DNA of 64,000 nucleotides from Lathyrus oleraceus (GCF_024323335.1 NC_066584.1:241951994-242015993), one strand, 5' to 3'. Positions 1-12,299 are shown, counted from the first letter of the stretch. Numbers and translations are program-made. Notes: generated by a model from the sequence alone, not told the origin.

Positions 1-889
1 ACTTTCTCCAGCTGTATCTTGTAATGTGGCCAAAACAGCAGTTGAAATTCTATGGATACAGACCCTACATAAGAGTCAAATGTTCCAGTCAGCACCCAAC
101 ATCTATTACTACGATAATATGACAATATAATCCTTGTAAGTTGTCACACAATCTGTACTTCATCCCAAACTAATTATATGGAATTGAAATTATACTTAGA
201 GCAATAGTTCTTAACGGACCTCTCCAAGCGATTCACATTCCTGCTTAACATCAGTATACTTTTTTTATTAAATTAAGGTACTGTCTACAGGAAGGTTTCA
301 TGAACCTATAGACACTCTGTCTGTGACCACTTTCATATTTGATGTTCGGTGAACTGGCATGTTTTGCCTAGCCTTCCCAAATTAGGAGAAAGTGAAATCC
401 CCTGTAGGATTTTTGTTTTATCTATGTTGCAAAGAATTAAAAAAATGTTTCTTTGCTAACGCGTATCTAAATGACTAGATCCCTTTTTCATATGACCATC
501 GATATTGTTTCTTACTTTCAACACATCTGTTTATTGGTGAACACTAGTATATTTGAGGTCCACTCCTGCTATTGGCGGTGGCTTTGCCTAATGTGTAGAT
601 TGAATGGGATTTACTAAATATTTTAAATCTGTGCTGCTACTATTCATACCGTTATGTCCTCGAGACTCAAACTGATCTCTAATTATTGATCTTTAAAATT
701 CAGCAAGTCTATTTTTTGCCTATCATAACTGCTAACTAACACTTGCCTATTAAAAAAGAGTATCTTTTGTACCATTAGTCTTGATTTCTATCTTTATTGA
801 AAGTGTTTCATGGTTGTTACTTTCATGTTCATCAGTTTTGAGGTTGTTGAATGACCCATCTTGTTTTTTGTTTTGTTTATGTATGTCAG
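1..889. other. Upstream intronic sequence, no exon recognised
   Basis: This stretch is AT-rich and precedes the first exon that can be recognised at 890. No open frame here matches the more N-terminal part of a TOM1/TOM3 protein, so the earlier exons probably lie outside the window. The short open frames seen here have no family signature. It is read as intron, with moderate confidence. Confidence 0.45.
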
Positions 890-3800
890 ATCATTTTGTG
901 GTTGATATTATGGTGGAAACCAGTCAGTGTACTAGTCATTCTGTCTAAGATGTTCTTTGCAGGTTTGTCTGTTTAAATTTTTGTTTGTCCTACTCCTTCA
1001 CTTCGCTTAACTTATCATGAGTTTTTGCCTATTAATATGGTATACATGTTGCAATAGGGGTTTCTTTGTTTGCTGCCCTTGGCTTTCTTCTCTATGGTGG
1101 AAGGTATTCAATTTTTTTTTTTTTGGATTTTCAACCACCGTTGATGTACTTATTGCATCTAGGTTACAACGTACAAGATACTACTGTATCACATCAGGCT
1201 CATGCAAGTTCTTTGGAGTTTAGTTTTAGGGCCTTAGGGGTACATTTTTCTGAGTACTGGTATTGGTGTCTATTTGTTTGCCTTATGGCTCGTCCAATTT
1301 TCTTCTCATGCTTTTTAAAGGGGTAATTGTCAGATATGCAGCAAGATTGAACAGCTTTGCATTTTTGAGCTTTTGCGACTTGCTGCTTAATTTATTTTGT
1401 TATTAACTGTAATATCTATCTCTTTCTATTATCTTCTCTTATAAAATATATGTGTGTCTGTGTGTAATTTATTGATCAAAAATAGAAAAGTTTAAGGCAT
1501 GTAGACTACATCAAGTTCCTATAGAGTTCATTTAAGTTAAATGTTGAATGTTATTTGTGTACACAAATATTGCGTACCCACTTTTGTAGTACCCCTTATT
1601 CCCTATCTTGTTGTGTTGTGTGTCCACTTTCTGACTGTTTTTTTTTATAGGCTATTCTTGATGCTGCAACGCTTTCCTGTTGAATCCAAAGGGCGACGTA
1701 AGAAGCTGCAGGAGGTATGCAATATGACAGAGGCGGAGTGTTGTATTAATAAAACAAGCCTAATCCCAATATTATGCTAAACTACTTACTGTTACTATTT
1801 GCAATTCTAATAACCTGTACTTTCTAATTGCTAACTACTCATGATTTTAATTTCCTAAATTACCCTCACCTAACATGTTTATACTCAATCTAGTCTTAAT
1901 TATTTTAGCATTTATCTTTTTGCAATCCTAGTAATCTTAATTACTCTCTTATTTTTATACACCAAAGTTTTTCACTCAGTCCTCAAAATCCAAATACAAT
2001 GCAAAATCCCTCAGCTCTTAGTATAAAATATATATTAAGATTATTAAATCACCTAAATTTCAAAACACAGGGTCATCTAATAATTCTAGTTATGCCATGT
2101 TCCTAAAAAGAGAAAATACAATAAATAACTTGTTAAAATTTGAATGTTGATTAACAATGTAACCAGAAAAAAAGGTTATTATGGAAATATGAATAAAACG
2201 CATTAGAATAATGACAACTGATATTGTGAAATGTTGATAGAAAAATATTGACACAGAAGGCAACCTAGTGGTTTAATAACTGCTAGCATAGCAGGGTCTA
2301 AAGAAGGGTAAACGCCTTTGTGGTTCGATCGGTATTCAGTCTTACCTTCTAATTAGTAAGAGGTTGATTCCACAACTCAAACTTGTCGTCTTCTAGTTTC
2401 ACAGTAGGAATTCCAACTATTATGTGAAGGCTCCCCTTCCAAATATTAATATATATATATATATCTAATAAAAATATTATTTGGGTAAGTATTCTCTGGA
2501 AAATGATAACTAAGCTGTTAGTAGGGTGTAGGAATAGGGAATTGAGTGTATCAACAGCCTTGTTCCTTATAAGGAAACCGGTGAAATCACACATCCACTA
2601 GGGATATGGCCAAATTAGTCCTTGTGTAAGTTGAGCAATTCTAGCCCCTTGAGTTAGCTTTTGAGATTTTTTGGGATCATGCACAAATTCTAATATGGTA
2701 TTAGAGCTTATCTTAAATCAGTTATTGGACCTTCATATTTGTACCTGCTCCAAATGTCAAATTTTGAGCATTAGGGGGTGTTAAAAAAATCTTTGTTTTT
2801 GAGACACCCACACTTGTACATGCTCCTGTGACAGTAATGTAGATTTCTGCTTCTAGCAGGCATGATCTGGGCTATATTTCTTATCAAACCACAGAATAGT
2901 GGCAAGGCAAGATCATAGAAGATGGTGCCATTTTCTTACCATTTTTAAGTTATAGGAATTATCTAGAGATAAAAGAGGAGAGCGAGGAAAAGTAAATGAG
3001 AGAATAGGGACTTTGAATAATGGAACTTTATAGATATTGCAAATATAATTCTAACAATAAGTGATGTTTCTTTCTTTCCAGGTTGGCTATGTGACTACCA
3101 TATGTTTTTTATGTTTCCTTATCAGATGCGTTATGGTGAGCTCCTTTTAATTTTTTAATATCAGCGATTCCTATTGGTTGGTTTTCAAATTGAGTTTGAT
3201 TGTATTTTGCTGTGCCAGATGTGCTTTAATGCTTTTGATAAAAATGCGGACCTTAATGTCATGGACCATCCTATTCTAAACTTCATATATTACCTGGTAA
3301 GTTTTTTTTTGTTGTTGTTGTGCTTCTCAATTGTGGTTATTTTACTGCCAATACTCTGCTGCTTCGTTATTTTGTAGCAAGATTGGTGACCCCTTTTGGA
3401 TCTAGTTGGAACATTGGGTGTGGGTTCATGGAAGACACTAACTTGAACACCACATCCCCCTTGATAACCAACTGAGATGCCACTGAGCTAAAAGGCCGAT
3501 TACTCATTACTGTTTCTAGTTACTGTTCTATTCTCAATATCATTTATTTGGGTGTTGTAATCCCACATTGTATGAAATATGACATGAAAATGTGTTTATA
3601 AGTGAGAGGTATCCCTCGTCTTATAAGGTAGTTTTATAAAGATGAGCTAGGTCCAGTATAGAAATATAAGATAGACCCACCCACCAAATTGGGATAAGGT
3701 AAGGCATAAATATTGTTTATAAAAATTGGCATTACTCACTTTACTAGCCAATTTTGTAGGGTTGAGATAGGCCTAACTCAGATGGTATCAGAGCCTATCC

Positions 3801-4581
3801 AAAACTCTTTGTGCCACCCACTACTGGACCACCTGTGTCATGCTCTAGATGTACAATTTTGGGCATTAGGGTGTGTGTTGAGAATCTTACGTTGGATAAG
3901 ATATGACATGAAAATGTGTTTATAAGCGGAAAATTTCTCTCACCTTGCAAAAATAGGTTTTGTAATAATGAGTTAGACCCCCAATATAAAATATCAAGAG
4001 GTCTATTCTGTGCTTTATACTGATGGTTTTACTTTTAGATTACAGCTGAGTGGTGAAATCCTTAACATAGTCGGTATAAAGTTTTCTGACCCAAATTTTA
4101 TTAACCTTTGCCTGCTTAAACTCAACCCAAAGAACCCAGAGTATTTAAATCATATATGTTTCAAAACACCATTCATGGTTTCCTCATCTCTTGATCAAAT
4201 TTTCAAGCACAAATGGAAATTTTGTTTATCAGAAAAAATTGTAATAGATAATCTGAATTTCATTTGGAAAGGTATTGGACTGCTATTGTGAGGTATCAAT
4301 AGTTGTGCTGTTAGCAATTCTTGTAGAAATAGTTTACTGGCGTAATTTACAATGATAAATCCAGTGTTCTGTTGGGTCATATTTTTAAATTTGCTCCAAG
4401 GATAAAGAATAAAAAAACGGTGTCTCTATGGCTCCAACATTGTTTCTCGCCCACTTTACTTCTCACCCTTATCACATTTCTGTTGCAGTTTGTGGAAATA
4501 TTACCTTCTTCTTTGGTCCTATTCATTTTGAGGAAGCTTCCACCTAAGCGAGGTATCACACAGTATCACCCGATTCGCTAA
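890..4581 (+). CDS. TOM1/TOM3-like tobamovirus multiplication protein, C-terminal exons (partial)
   Basis: Six exons splice in one frame with GT-AG borders: 890-962, 1058-1103, 1651-1714, 3082-3135, 3219-3296 and 4489-4581 (TAA). The product begins [11 protein letters not shown], passes through [24 protein letters not shown], a membrane segment with CFLIRC, then [16 protein letters not shown] and [20 protein letters not shown], and ends QYHPIR. This series of motifs is the C-terminal half of the plant TOM1/TOM3/THH1 family, seven-pass membrane proteins of the tonoplast and other endomembranes. Family members are host factors that anchor tobamovirus replication complexes; their normal role in the plant is unclear. 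Hydrophobic segments match the last transmembrane helices. All six exons are intact, so the gene looks functional. The 5' exons lie beyond the window edge. Which paralogue it is cannot be decided from this half. Confidence 0.9.
2258..2400 (+). repeat. Possible degenerate tRNA-derived SINE in an intron
   Basis: Inside the intron 1715-3081 a segment carries a box-A-like string (CCTAGTGGTTTAAT) and, about 50 bases on, a box-B-like string (GGTTCGATCGG), followed downstream by a TA-rich run near 2449. That order recalls a tRNA-derived SINE head. The spacing is longer than usual and no target duplication is visible, so this is only a candidate. Confidence 0.25.
2640..2830 (+). mobile_element. Fragment resembling a TRIM internal region
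   Basis: A PBS-like TGGTATTAGAGC at 2696 is followed by about 70 bases that resemble the core at 3783-3875 (ATTGGACC, a CTCCAAATGTC-type string, then GAGCATTAGGGGGTG) and by a putative LTR start TGTTAAA at 2779. The order PBS, short core, purine tract, LTR start is that of a terminal-repeat retrotransposon in miniature. The flanking LTRs are badly decayed, so the borders are approximate. Confidence 0.35.
3383..3505 (-). repeat. SINE-like insertion in the last intron
   Basis: On the minus strand a clean pol III box A (TAGCTCAGTGGC, 3479-3490) is followed about 30 bases later by a box-B-like GTGTTCAAGTTAG (3438-3450). This is the spacing of a tRNA gene, but no cloverleaf can be folded. The rest resembles a SINE body running towards exon 6. 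The 3' end and target duplication were not identified. Confidence 0.4.
3553..4003 (+). mobile_element. TRIM-like retrotransposon in the last TOM1/TOM3 intron
   Basis: The left repeat starts TGTTGTAATCCCACATTG at 3553 and the right repeat TGTTGAGAATCTTACGTTGG at 3876. Both continue with GATATGACATGAAAATGTG and a similar stretch ending in an AATATAAAATATCAAG-type string. Between them lies a PBS complementary to initiator tRNA-Met (TGGTATCAGAGCC, 3783) and a core under 100 bases that ends in a GCATTAGGGTGTG purine tract. Short LTRs, PBS and PPT with no coding room define a TRIM. The right LTR is truncated near 4003. Confidence 0.55.
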
Positions 4582-5456
4582 AAAGATTGAACATACCTAG
4601 AAAAAAGGAGTTATTCTTATCTGACTCTCGCAGTCCAATGGTAAATTTTAGATCAGAGAAAGCTAGTCTTTTCTCTGCTAGGAGTGACAGCTTCTATCAT
4701 GTATTTTATAGTTCATTAAGGCTTGCAGATTTCAAAACTTGATAATTTATCAATTCTCTAACGTCTGTGCTTTGTTATCACTGATATTTGCTCTGTCTAT
4801 AGTTGGTTCTGTTGTTTAAGCAAAATTAAATATAATGAGCAACAATAATAGGGAAAATGGGATTGATGTCTTGTATAAAGTGTCGCAAATTCGTAAATTT
4901 ATTCTTCACCATATCTTTCTATTTGTGCTGTTTGATCTTCAAATTAAGCATCTTTAAGTAATTGGTTATTTCCCAGTTTAACTAAGTTTTCTTAGACTAA
5001 ACTCTTTTCTTTGAAATGCTATGATTTGAACACTCATTACCAACAGAATCATTGAAAACTTGCTGTAATATTTAAGGATAAAAGAAGGCTTACCTTGTTT
5101 AGATTTTCTGGGATTTGACATGTTGATAAATAGAAAACCTTCAAGCTGGTTGTGCCATCCAGTGGTTTTAGCTTTGATGGATACTCTGTTTGAGAAGATG
5201 TGAAACAATTTGATGAATACTCTGTTTGAGAAGATGTGAAACAATGATTTCATCTTCAACCGATTTTAGTATGAACCACCAGCCAGTTAGTAATTGATTA
5301 TTTGGTTTGACTTATTGGTTGAATGGAGGTTATGACTTTTAATGGCACATAGAATAGAAGTTGATGAGAACAATTATCTCTTATTAGTTCTTTCTTTGTT
5401 CCCGTCTGACTTAAATGCAACATGAATCATGTTATTGTCAAACAAAAACAAAGCTA
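4582..5456. other. 3' flank of the TOM1/TOM3-like gene, no gene seen
   Basis: This should contain the 3' UTR and polyadenylation region of the upstream gene, although no precise poly(A) site can be fixed. The only structure seen is a 36-bp unit present twice in tandem at 5176-5245. No convincing coding region was found on either strand. Confidence 0.4.
5176..5245. repeat. Tandem duplication, 36-bp unit, two copies
   Basis: Two adjacent copies of a unit containing ATACTCTGTTTGAGAAGATG begin at 5176 and 5212 and differ at very few bases. The near identity implies a recent slippage or duplication event. Nothing suggests that it is translated. Confidence 0.75.
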
Positions 5457-5844
5457 AGTGTTGGCTAGGACTGTTTAAAAAAGTCGTGAGTCGAGCTGAA
5501 GTTAAAATAATCGAAGTGTTATGTTTGGTTAGTGAATCAAATTATATTGTATAAACAGTTCTAGAACATGACAAGTAAATCGAACCAAAATTGAAATAGA
5601 ATTGAAATTAAAAATGAAAAATACTAAAAACAAGTTGAATTCTTTTAAAATTTTTGAAAAATAGTTTAATGATTTGGTTCTTTAATAAATGTTTTAATTT
5701 GAGAAAAATTGTCGAAATGTTTAGAATTTGAAACAGTATAAAACCAATAATTTTGGGTCAGGTTTCAATGGTTCGGTTCGTGTAAACTTTTATTATCATT
5801 TGTTTCGGTTCGGTTTTTGTGAATCATACTATGAACAACACTAA
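5457..5844. mobile_element. Possible hAT-type MITE, degenerate
   Basis: The ends can be read as imperfect inverted repeats (AGTGTTGGCTAGGACTG on the left, the complement AGTGTTGTTCATAGTATG on the right). The right part carries TTCGGTTCGGTTTTTG, a string common in small non-autonomous hAT elements of plants. There is no coding capacity and no clear 8-bp target duplication. Confidence 0.25.
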
Positions 5845-6988
5845 CCTTAATGTTAACTATATTATTTAACGTGAAAATTAAGTGAATATTAAGAGAGACG
5901 TTCCAAGTTTTTGAACTTTAAAGAATTTGTGTAGGTTAGTCACATGATAACAAAAATAAAATAGAGATTTTATATTTAATTATAATTTAATTTAATAGTT
6001 CTATTTAATTATATTTGAAGCCTCATTATAACGTCTTCAAATATATTGATAAAATAATTATATTTTTATTTATTAAACGTGTTATAAATGGTTTCCTCAT
6101 ATGTTTAATCTTGTGGAATTTCATTGTTCATTTTAGTGGATTTCTCTATCAATTACGTTATCTCTATTCACATTCCATGAAATCTATACTTTTCTTAAAA
6201 ATCTAAGTTTAATTTCACCTAAACCAACTTAATCCTGTAAATAAAGTTTAGGTGTCAAAGAATTGTAGGATCACAAATTCACAATCTTTTATTTTTTTTA
6301 TTATGTAATTGTGAGTTTCGCAGATAAATCTTTTAAATATGAACAATCTTTTCATTTTTAAAAGTGATAACATAGTTTGTGTTAACTACAATTTTGATCC
6401 CTCTTATTTAATCCCATTCATTAAAAAGTTGACACGAGAATTTTAATATGATCATTTGTCACATTTTGCAACAAGTGATACACCATCCATATTTGAGTGT
6501 GAAAATATGGGGAAATAACTAAAAATGCTTGAATTATAAATACAATAATTAATTATGAAACACATAATTAAAAATAATATAAAAATAATATGAATGTATT
6601 TAATCGAGTGAATGAGATGCTTTAATTGATATGTATTAATTGAATTAAATAAATTTAAACTGGTAGTATAAAATTTAATCTATGACACCATTATTTATTT
6701 ATATTTATGTATTAATGTAAATAAATTATTGATATTTATAATTAATAGTTAAAAAAAATGTATTTATTAATGTTTTCAAAATCAAAATGGAGAAGTTTTT
6801 TTAAATTTAAATATATACTTATATTTTAAGTTATTAGATATTTTTAAACATGATTTTAATTAATAATATTACTAATTTATTCTAAAGTATAAAAAGTCCA
6901 TATTATGCCCAACAAATGATAATTTTGTAAACCAAAATATAAACAAATGATAATTTAATAGTAATAGTTATCCATAAAATATAGAGTT
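5845..6988. other. AT-rich intergenic DNA, nothing recognised
   Basis: Very AT-rich with many short A/T runs. No coding region, RNA gene or repeat unit could be supported on either strand. Confidence 0.5.
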
Positions 6989-7128
6989 TAATGGTATACT
7001 GACAATATAAATAATTTTACACTATTATGACTCATCCATATCATATAATTAACTTAAAAGTCACAGTTTGATGTGACGGGATACACGATGGTGATGGGTT
7101 AATAGTATAGAATTTATTCTGTTAGCGC
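6989..7128. mobile_element. MITE-like palindromic element
   Basis: The left arm (ACTGACAATATAAATAATTT then ACACTATTATGACTCATC) pairs imperfectly with the right arm (GATGGGTTAATAGTATAG then AATTTATTCTGTTAG). The centre is about 55 bases and contains GATGTGACGGGATACACG. Long terminal inverted repeats, about 140 bp in all and no ORF are the signs of a MITE. The inverted symmetry is visible; family membership is inferred. Confidence 0.45.
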
Positions 7129-7139
7129 ATATCCCATTC

Positions 7140-7141
<2 letters not shown>

Positions 7142-7194
<53 letters not shown>

Positions 7195-7232
7195 TATATT
7201 ATATATATATATATTATATTATATATATATTT
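7142..7232. repeat. (AT)n microsatellite
   Basis: A nearly pure AT dinucleotide run of about 90 bases, with a few TATTATA interruptions towards its right end. Confidence 0.95.
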
Positions 7233-7329
7233 AAAAGTAAATTTGTTAAATATATAAAAATGAAAAGAGGAACACAAAAAAAGAAGAAAGACTATACCAA
7301 GACCCTCTCAATAGAAAACAAACTTAAAA

Positions 7330-8061
7330 AAAGAAGATAAACTTAGTCTATTATTTACAAAATCTACTCTTAAATCTAATGGCAACGAGTCAAAATGAAA
7401 TGAATATGTAACTGTGAAATCTAAGTTAACAAGTGAGTCTGCACAACTATTTTCTTCTCTGGAAATGTGATATTACAAAAAAAAAACATATGTGAAATGA
7501 TATTTACATAGTTGATCCATCTGGTACGAATTTGTCAAAGCATTCTAAAAAAAGGCCTGAAAGCGTGTACCACCACAACAGAATCAATTTTCGGTCAAAG
7601 ATTGTGCCAACCCTTTTCATTGGTGAACTCAATGGCTTTCATAGCATTTTAGAGTTCAACAATGAGAGAGTTAGTAACACCATAAAACTTGGAGAGAGCC
7701 CCAAGAAAACAATTGTTATGGTCTTTAAAATTACTTTCACAAGATGAGATTCTTAGGTTATTTAAAGAAGTTCCATCACAATTGACTTTAATCCAACTTT
7801 TGAGAGGCGAATACCATATAACTTCCAAAATTCTAGGGGATTTGAGAGGTAAAATTTCGACCTTGAAGTTTTTCAAAATAGCCAAGTCATGTGTACTAAC
7901 ATGCAAGGCTACATCTGCATTGTTACCAGATAAATAACAAACACCTAAAATATAATTGATGGAAGAGGAAACCTGAATGAACTTTTCTTTAAATCTAATG
8001 TTATTTCTAGCTATCCAAACTGCATTGAACAAATGAATAACCATAACATTAACCATCATAG
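7330..8061 (-). pseudogene. LINE-type RNase H domain fragment (RVT_3), broken
   Basis: The open part (8059-7649) reads NAVWIARNNIRF, then WIKVNCDGTS, then NSLIVEL. This is the linker and first strands of the RNase H domain at the end of plant non-LTR retrotransposon polyproteins, where the Asp of NCDG is the first catalytic residue. Homology continues past a stop as AMKAIEFTNEKGW and, after further stops and frame changes, as RRENSCADSLVNLDF near 7430, the conserved end of the domain. It therefore carries several disabling changes. The upstream reverse transcriptase is absent because copia copy D is inserted at the N-terminal edge (8061/8062). It is a dead fragment. Confidence 0.7.
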
Positions 8062-9406
8062 TGAAGGAGAAGAGCGATCTAAAACTTAGCGGAATTTTAA
8101 AAAAATCTCCTTTAGGGATCCTTACGAATGGGCATGATCAGTGATAGAATCGTTACCTCTTGTGGAGATTGAAACCTTTGATGCAGATCTACGGAGCGAT
8201 CACGAACGTTGAATGGTGACAATGCCTCTACTTAGTCCATACGAACGGTTTCCTTCAATCTCAGTGCTAGCTGCTACAAATGAAGGCTTTGAGTGAGAGA
8301 GAGAGAGAAACGAAATTGCAACTACACAAATGCTTATGCGCAAGGGTTCTATTTATAGAACCACTTGCGTGAGCTGCAAGCTAAAAAGTCCACTTAAGTG
8401 TACGTGGCCCATATCTTGTAATATGCCAAAATCACTTAAGCGCGTGGTACCTTACCATATTTCGTATTCTACTTAAGTACACTGTACCTTACGATGTTCT
8501 ACAATTCACTTAAGTGCACCGTACCTTACGATGTTCCTTAGTTACTCTATCTCTCATCAATCCATCCTTTCGTGTGTGACTCTGTAGGTTTTCGCGGCAT
8601 TGACAATTATATTAAATCACATATTTAACATGATAAACAGTGAGTGATATCTAGCAACACATCACTGCTACCCAAGATACGAAAATGTCATGTGATATGA
8701 CAAATCCTTTTGTGATAATACTTATGTGTACAATTACCCTTTTTCCCTTATGTCTATATTGAACACAAGGCATAAACCGTGTCATCTTTGTCCAATTCAA
8801 TATTGGGCCCGTAGACATTTATCCTGTTACGCAGGGTGGGCAAATTCCATCTAGGTCACTCATGTCTCTCAGCATGCTTCGTGGAGTACCCATCAACTGT
8901 CTTTATGGTCATCCAGTTATGGACAATGTTTGATCAGCAATAAGGCACTCGACTCTACATCTAGGGTACATAGTATTTTCAGGTCAAAGGGTGGTATACA
9001 CCATTATCACCATGAGAATAACTTATGACACTTAGCATAACATTCTATATAGTATTCTCATAGCGGGTCAATCCAGTATAAATATTACTCCCAATATCCA
9101 TACTTATGTTTAAGACTTGATAACTCCTTACCCATGATCCATGAGATGTGATCATCAGTCTATATACATAATAGCCTTAATGCTTTAATGTTATCCCACT
9201 TCACAACAAAGCTCGACTACAGATACTTTAAGAGTAATGTCCTTATGTTTAATGGGATCTCATGATTAAGTCACACTTGATACATTAAACGGACTAGCTG
9301 TTCTAGAGACTTTATTAAACAAACATAATAAAGAAAAAACCTTTTATTATTAATAAATAATTCGATACAAATACCAAAAGTATTGGCCTCTAGGGCTTAC
9401 ACAAAG
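8062..9406 (-). repeat. 3' LTR of copia copy D
   Basis: About 1.35 kb, colinear with the LTRs of copy F. It begins (minus strand) at GTGTAAGCCCTAGAGGCC near 9404 and ends CTCCTTCA at 8062. The first bases are mutated relative to the TGTTGG start of copy F. It holds a TATAAATAG box near 8350 and the CTTAAG-containing repeats described for copy F. The purine tract CTAGTGGGAGA lies just before it at about 9409-9419. Confidence 0.8.
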
Positions 9407-9481
9407 AATCTCCCACTAGCACTAGAGCCAATCAGGCATACCCATAATGCCCATAGATCTAGTATGACCATCATGCTTCTA

Positions 9482-11667
9482 CTACGCAAGAGGCTTTGTC
9501 AGTGGATCAACAATATTGTCAAGTGTAGGTACTCTGCATATTTTCACATCTCCTCTATCTATTATCTCTCGAATGAGGTTATAACGCCTAACTATGTGTT
9601 TAGATCGTTGGTGAGATCTAGGCTCATTAACTTGTGTTATAACACCATTGTTATGACAATAGAGACTAATGGGATCCACAATGCTAGAAACTATGCCAAG
9701 TTCACTAATGAACTTTTTGATCCAAACAGCTTCCTTTGCTGCACTTGAGGCAGCAATATACTCGGCCTCAGTTGTAGAATCAGCAATTGTATCTTGCTTT
9801 GAACTTTTCCAGCTCACAGCGCCACCGTTTAAGCAAAATACATAACCAGATTGCGATCTAAAGTCATCCTTATTTGTCTGGAAGCTAGCATCGGTGTATC
9901 CAATTATAACAAGGTCTTCCTGACCTCCATATATCAAGAATGAGTCCTTAGTCCTTCTCAAATACTTAAGGATATTCTTGACAGCTACCCGATGAGCATC
10001 ACCGGGATCAGATTGGTACCTACTCGTTGCACTTAAAGCATACGAGACATCTGGTCGAGTACATAATATGACATACATGATAGATCCTATTGCAGATGCA
10101 TATGGAATCTTATTCATGCGATCCCTTTCTTCCTTAGTTGAAGGGGATTGTGTTTTTGATATACACAAGCCATGTTGCATAGGTATGAATCCTTTCTTGG
10201 AATCATGCATATTAAAGCGTCTTAGCACTTTGTCTATGTATGTACTCTGACTTAGGCCAAACAGTTTTTGTGATCTATCTCTATAGATCTTGATTCCTAA
10301 TATATAGGCTGCTTCACCTAGGTCCTTCATAGAAAAGCATTTCCCCAACCAAGACTTTACTTATTGCAGGGTAGGGACATCGTTTCCAATTAGTAATATG
10401 TCATCTACATATAATACCAGGAAAACGATCATGCTCCCACTAACCTTCTTGTAGACACAAGGCTCATCTTCGTTCTTGATGAATCCATATTGTTTTACTG
10501 TTTCATCAAAACGAAGATTCCAGCTTCTGGAAGCTTGCTTCAATCTATAGATTGATCTTTGTAACTTACATATCTTTTGGGCTTCTTCTGGTATGTCAAA
10601 TTCTTCAAGCTGTGTCATGTACACATCCTTAAGAAGATTCCCATTAAGGAAAGCAGTTTTGACATCCATCTGCCATATTTCATAATCATGATATGCAGCG
10701 ATAGCAAGTAAAATCCGAACAAATTTAAGCATTGCAACTGGTGAAAATGTTTCGTCATAGTCAACCCCATGAATTTGTTTATATCCTTTTGCAACCAGTC
10801 TTGCCTTATAGGTATGTACCTTACCATCCATGTCAGTCTTCTTTTTGAAGACCCACTTGCATCCTATAGGATTAACTCCTACAGGAGGCTCTACCAAGGT
10901 CCAAACTTGGTTTGTGTACATGGAATCCATTTCAGATTTCACGGCTTTGAGCCACTTCTCAGACTCGGGACCAGTTATGGCCTCTTGGTAGGTCACATGC
11001 TCATCTTGACCTATGAGTAATACATCACCTTGATCAGTTATGAGATATCCATATCTCTCAGGTAGGTGACGTATCCTACTTGACCTATGCTGGTCTTGTT
11101 CTACTTGAGCATGTTGCTCTTCCACAACTACTTGTGTTTCATGCTCTAATTCCTCCATAGATGTATCAATGCTTTGTGATTCTTGAATTTCTTCAAGCTC
11201 CACTTTCCTCCTATTGATTCCTTTGGAAATAAAATCCTTTTCTAGGAAAACTCCAGTTCGAGTGACAAACACTTTGCCCTCAGAAGGATTGTAGAAGTAA
11301 TACCCTTTTGTTTCTTTAGGATACCCCACAAATAAGCATTTGTCAGATTTGGGCTTAAGCTTAGTTGAAATTTGTCGTTTCACATAAACTTCGCAACCCC
11401 AAATCTTCATGTAAGACATATGTGGTTTCTTACTACTCCATATCTCATATGGTGTCTTCTCAACCTTTTTGGATGGAACACGGTTAAGTGTGTAAGCTGC
11501 TGTCAATAGTGCATGTCCCCAAAAGGAGTTTGGAAGATCGTCGTGACTCATCATGGATTGGACCATGTCTAACAAGGTTCGATTTCTTCTCTCAGATACA
11601 CCGTTCCATTGGGGTGTTCCAGGAGGAGTAAGTTGGGATAAGATCCCACACTCTTTCAGATGGTCAT
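9482..11667 (-). pseudogene. Ty1/copia pol, integrase C-terminus to RNase H (copy D)
   Basis: Reading from 11667: DHLKECGILSQLTPPGTPQW and NGVSERRNRT (end of the integrase core), then the reverse transcriptase with FKARL-type KARLVAKGY, MDVKTAFLNGNL and the catalytic YVDDILLIGND, then RNase H with GYTDASFQ and ADSTTEAEYIAAS, ending PLTKPLA at 9482. A single in-frame stop near 10358, shortly after the YVDD motif, separates two otherwise long open frames; copy F has a sense codon there. Gag, protease and the integrase zinc finger are missing because element C cut the element. Apart from that stop, the remaining pol is notably intact. Confidence 0.9.
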
Positions 11668-11975
11668 TGTCAAACCCTGATTTTGCCCGTAAATCACGGA
11701 TTCCGTACATTCATCATAGTTGTCACATATATGTATATCATATCATGCATTTCATACCACATAATGCCTAGAATGTTAGTCGAAATATATTTTCGGATCT
11801 ACAGGTAGACCGGTTGAATCAATTTTCAAAAATGCATAACAGACAAAATATTTCCAAATCAACCTTGCAAACATCAGTTTTATTAATCTACTTTTTGCGC
11901 AGTTTAACCTGGTGTACTCGATTTATTTTTCGGCTAATTTTTCGGATACATTTTGATCTGTCTGAATGTTCTAAC

Positions 11976-12120
11976 CGGGCATATATTATATATATATATA
12001 TATAAATATATATAGATATATATATATAGATATATATAATTATATCATATATATATATCACTAATAAATTTATATATATATATATATATAGATCGATATA
12101 TATATATATATAGATAGTAT

Positions 12121-12151
<31 letters not shown>

Positions 12152-12264
12152 GATATATATTATATATATATAGATATATATCAATTTCTTAGTAAATTAA
12201 TATATATATATATATATATATATCACTATAATATATATATATATAATTATATATATATATATAA

Positions 12265-12299
<35 letters not shown>

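Larger units (their letters stand above)
8062..11667 (-). mobile_element. Ty1/copia element, copy D, 5' half missing
   Basis: On the minus strand this holds part of integrase, reverse transcriptase and RNase H, then the polypurine tract and a 3' LTR. It is nearly identical in family to copy F at 15699-24400. The right edge is not a natural terminus: integrase homology stops at 11667, exactly where the 5' LTR of element C begins, so C inserted into D. The 5' half of D does not appear at the other end of C and was probably lost in the deletion near 31822. The left edge is the LTR end CTCCTTCA, abutting the LINE fragment. Long LTRs and protein sequence suggest the Angela lineage, an inference. 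Confidence 0.85.

Noticed and set aside
1017..1326. Two overlapping frames taken as separate small genes
   Set aside because: They span exon 1058-1103 of the TOM1/TOM3-like gene and adjacent intron. Only the exon part is coding.
7649..8059. An intact RNase H gene
   Set aside because: Homology continues past the stop with further breaks, and the LINE context and truncation by copia D show a dead fragment.
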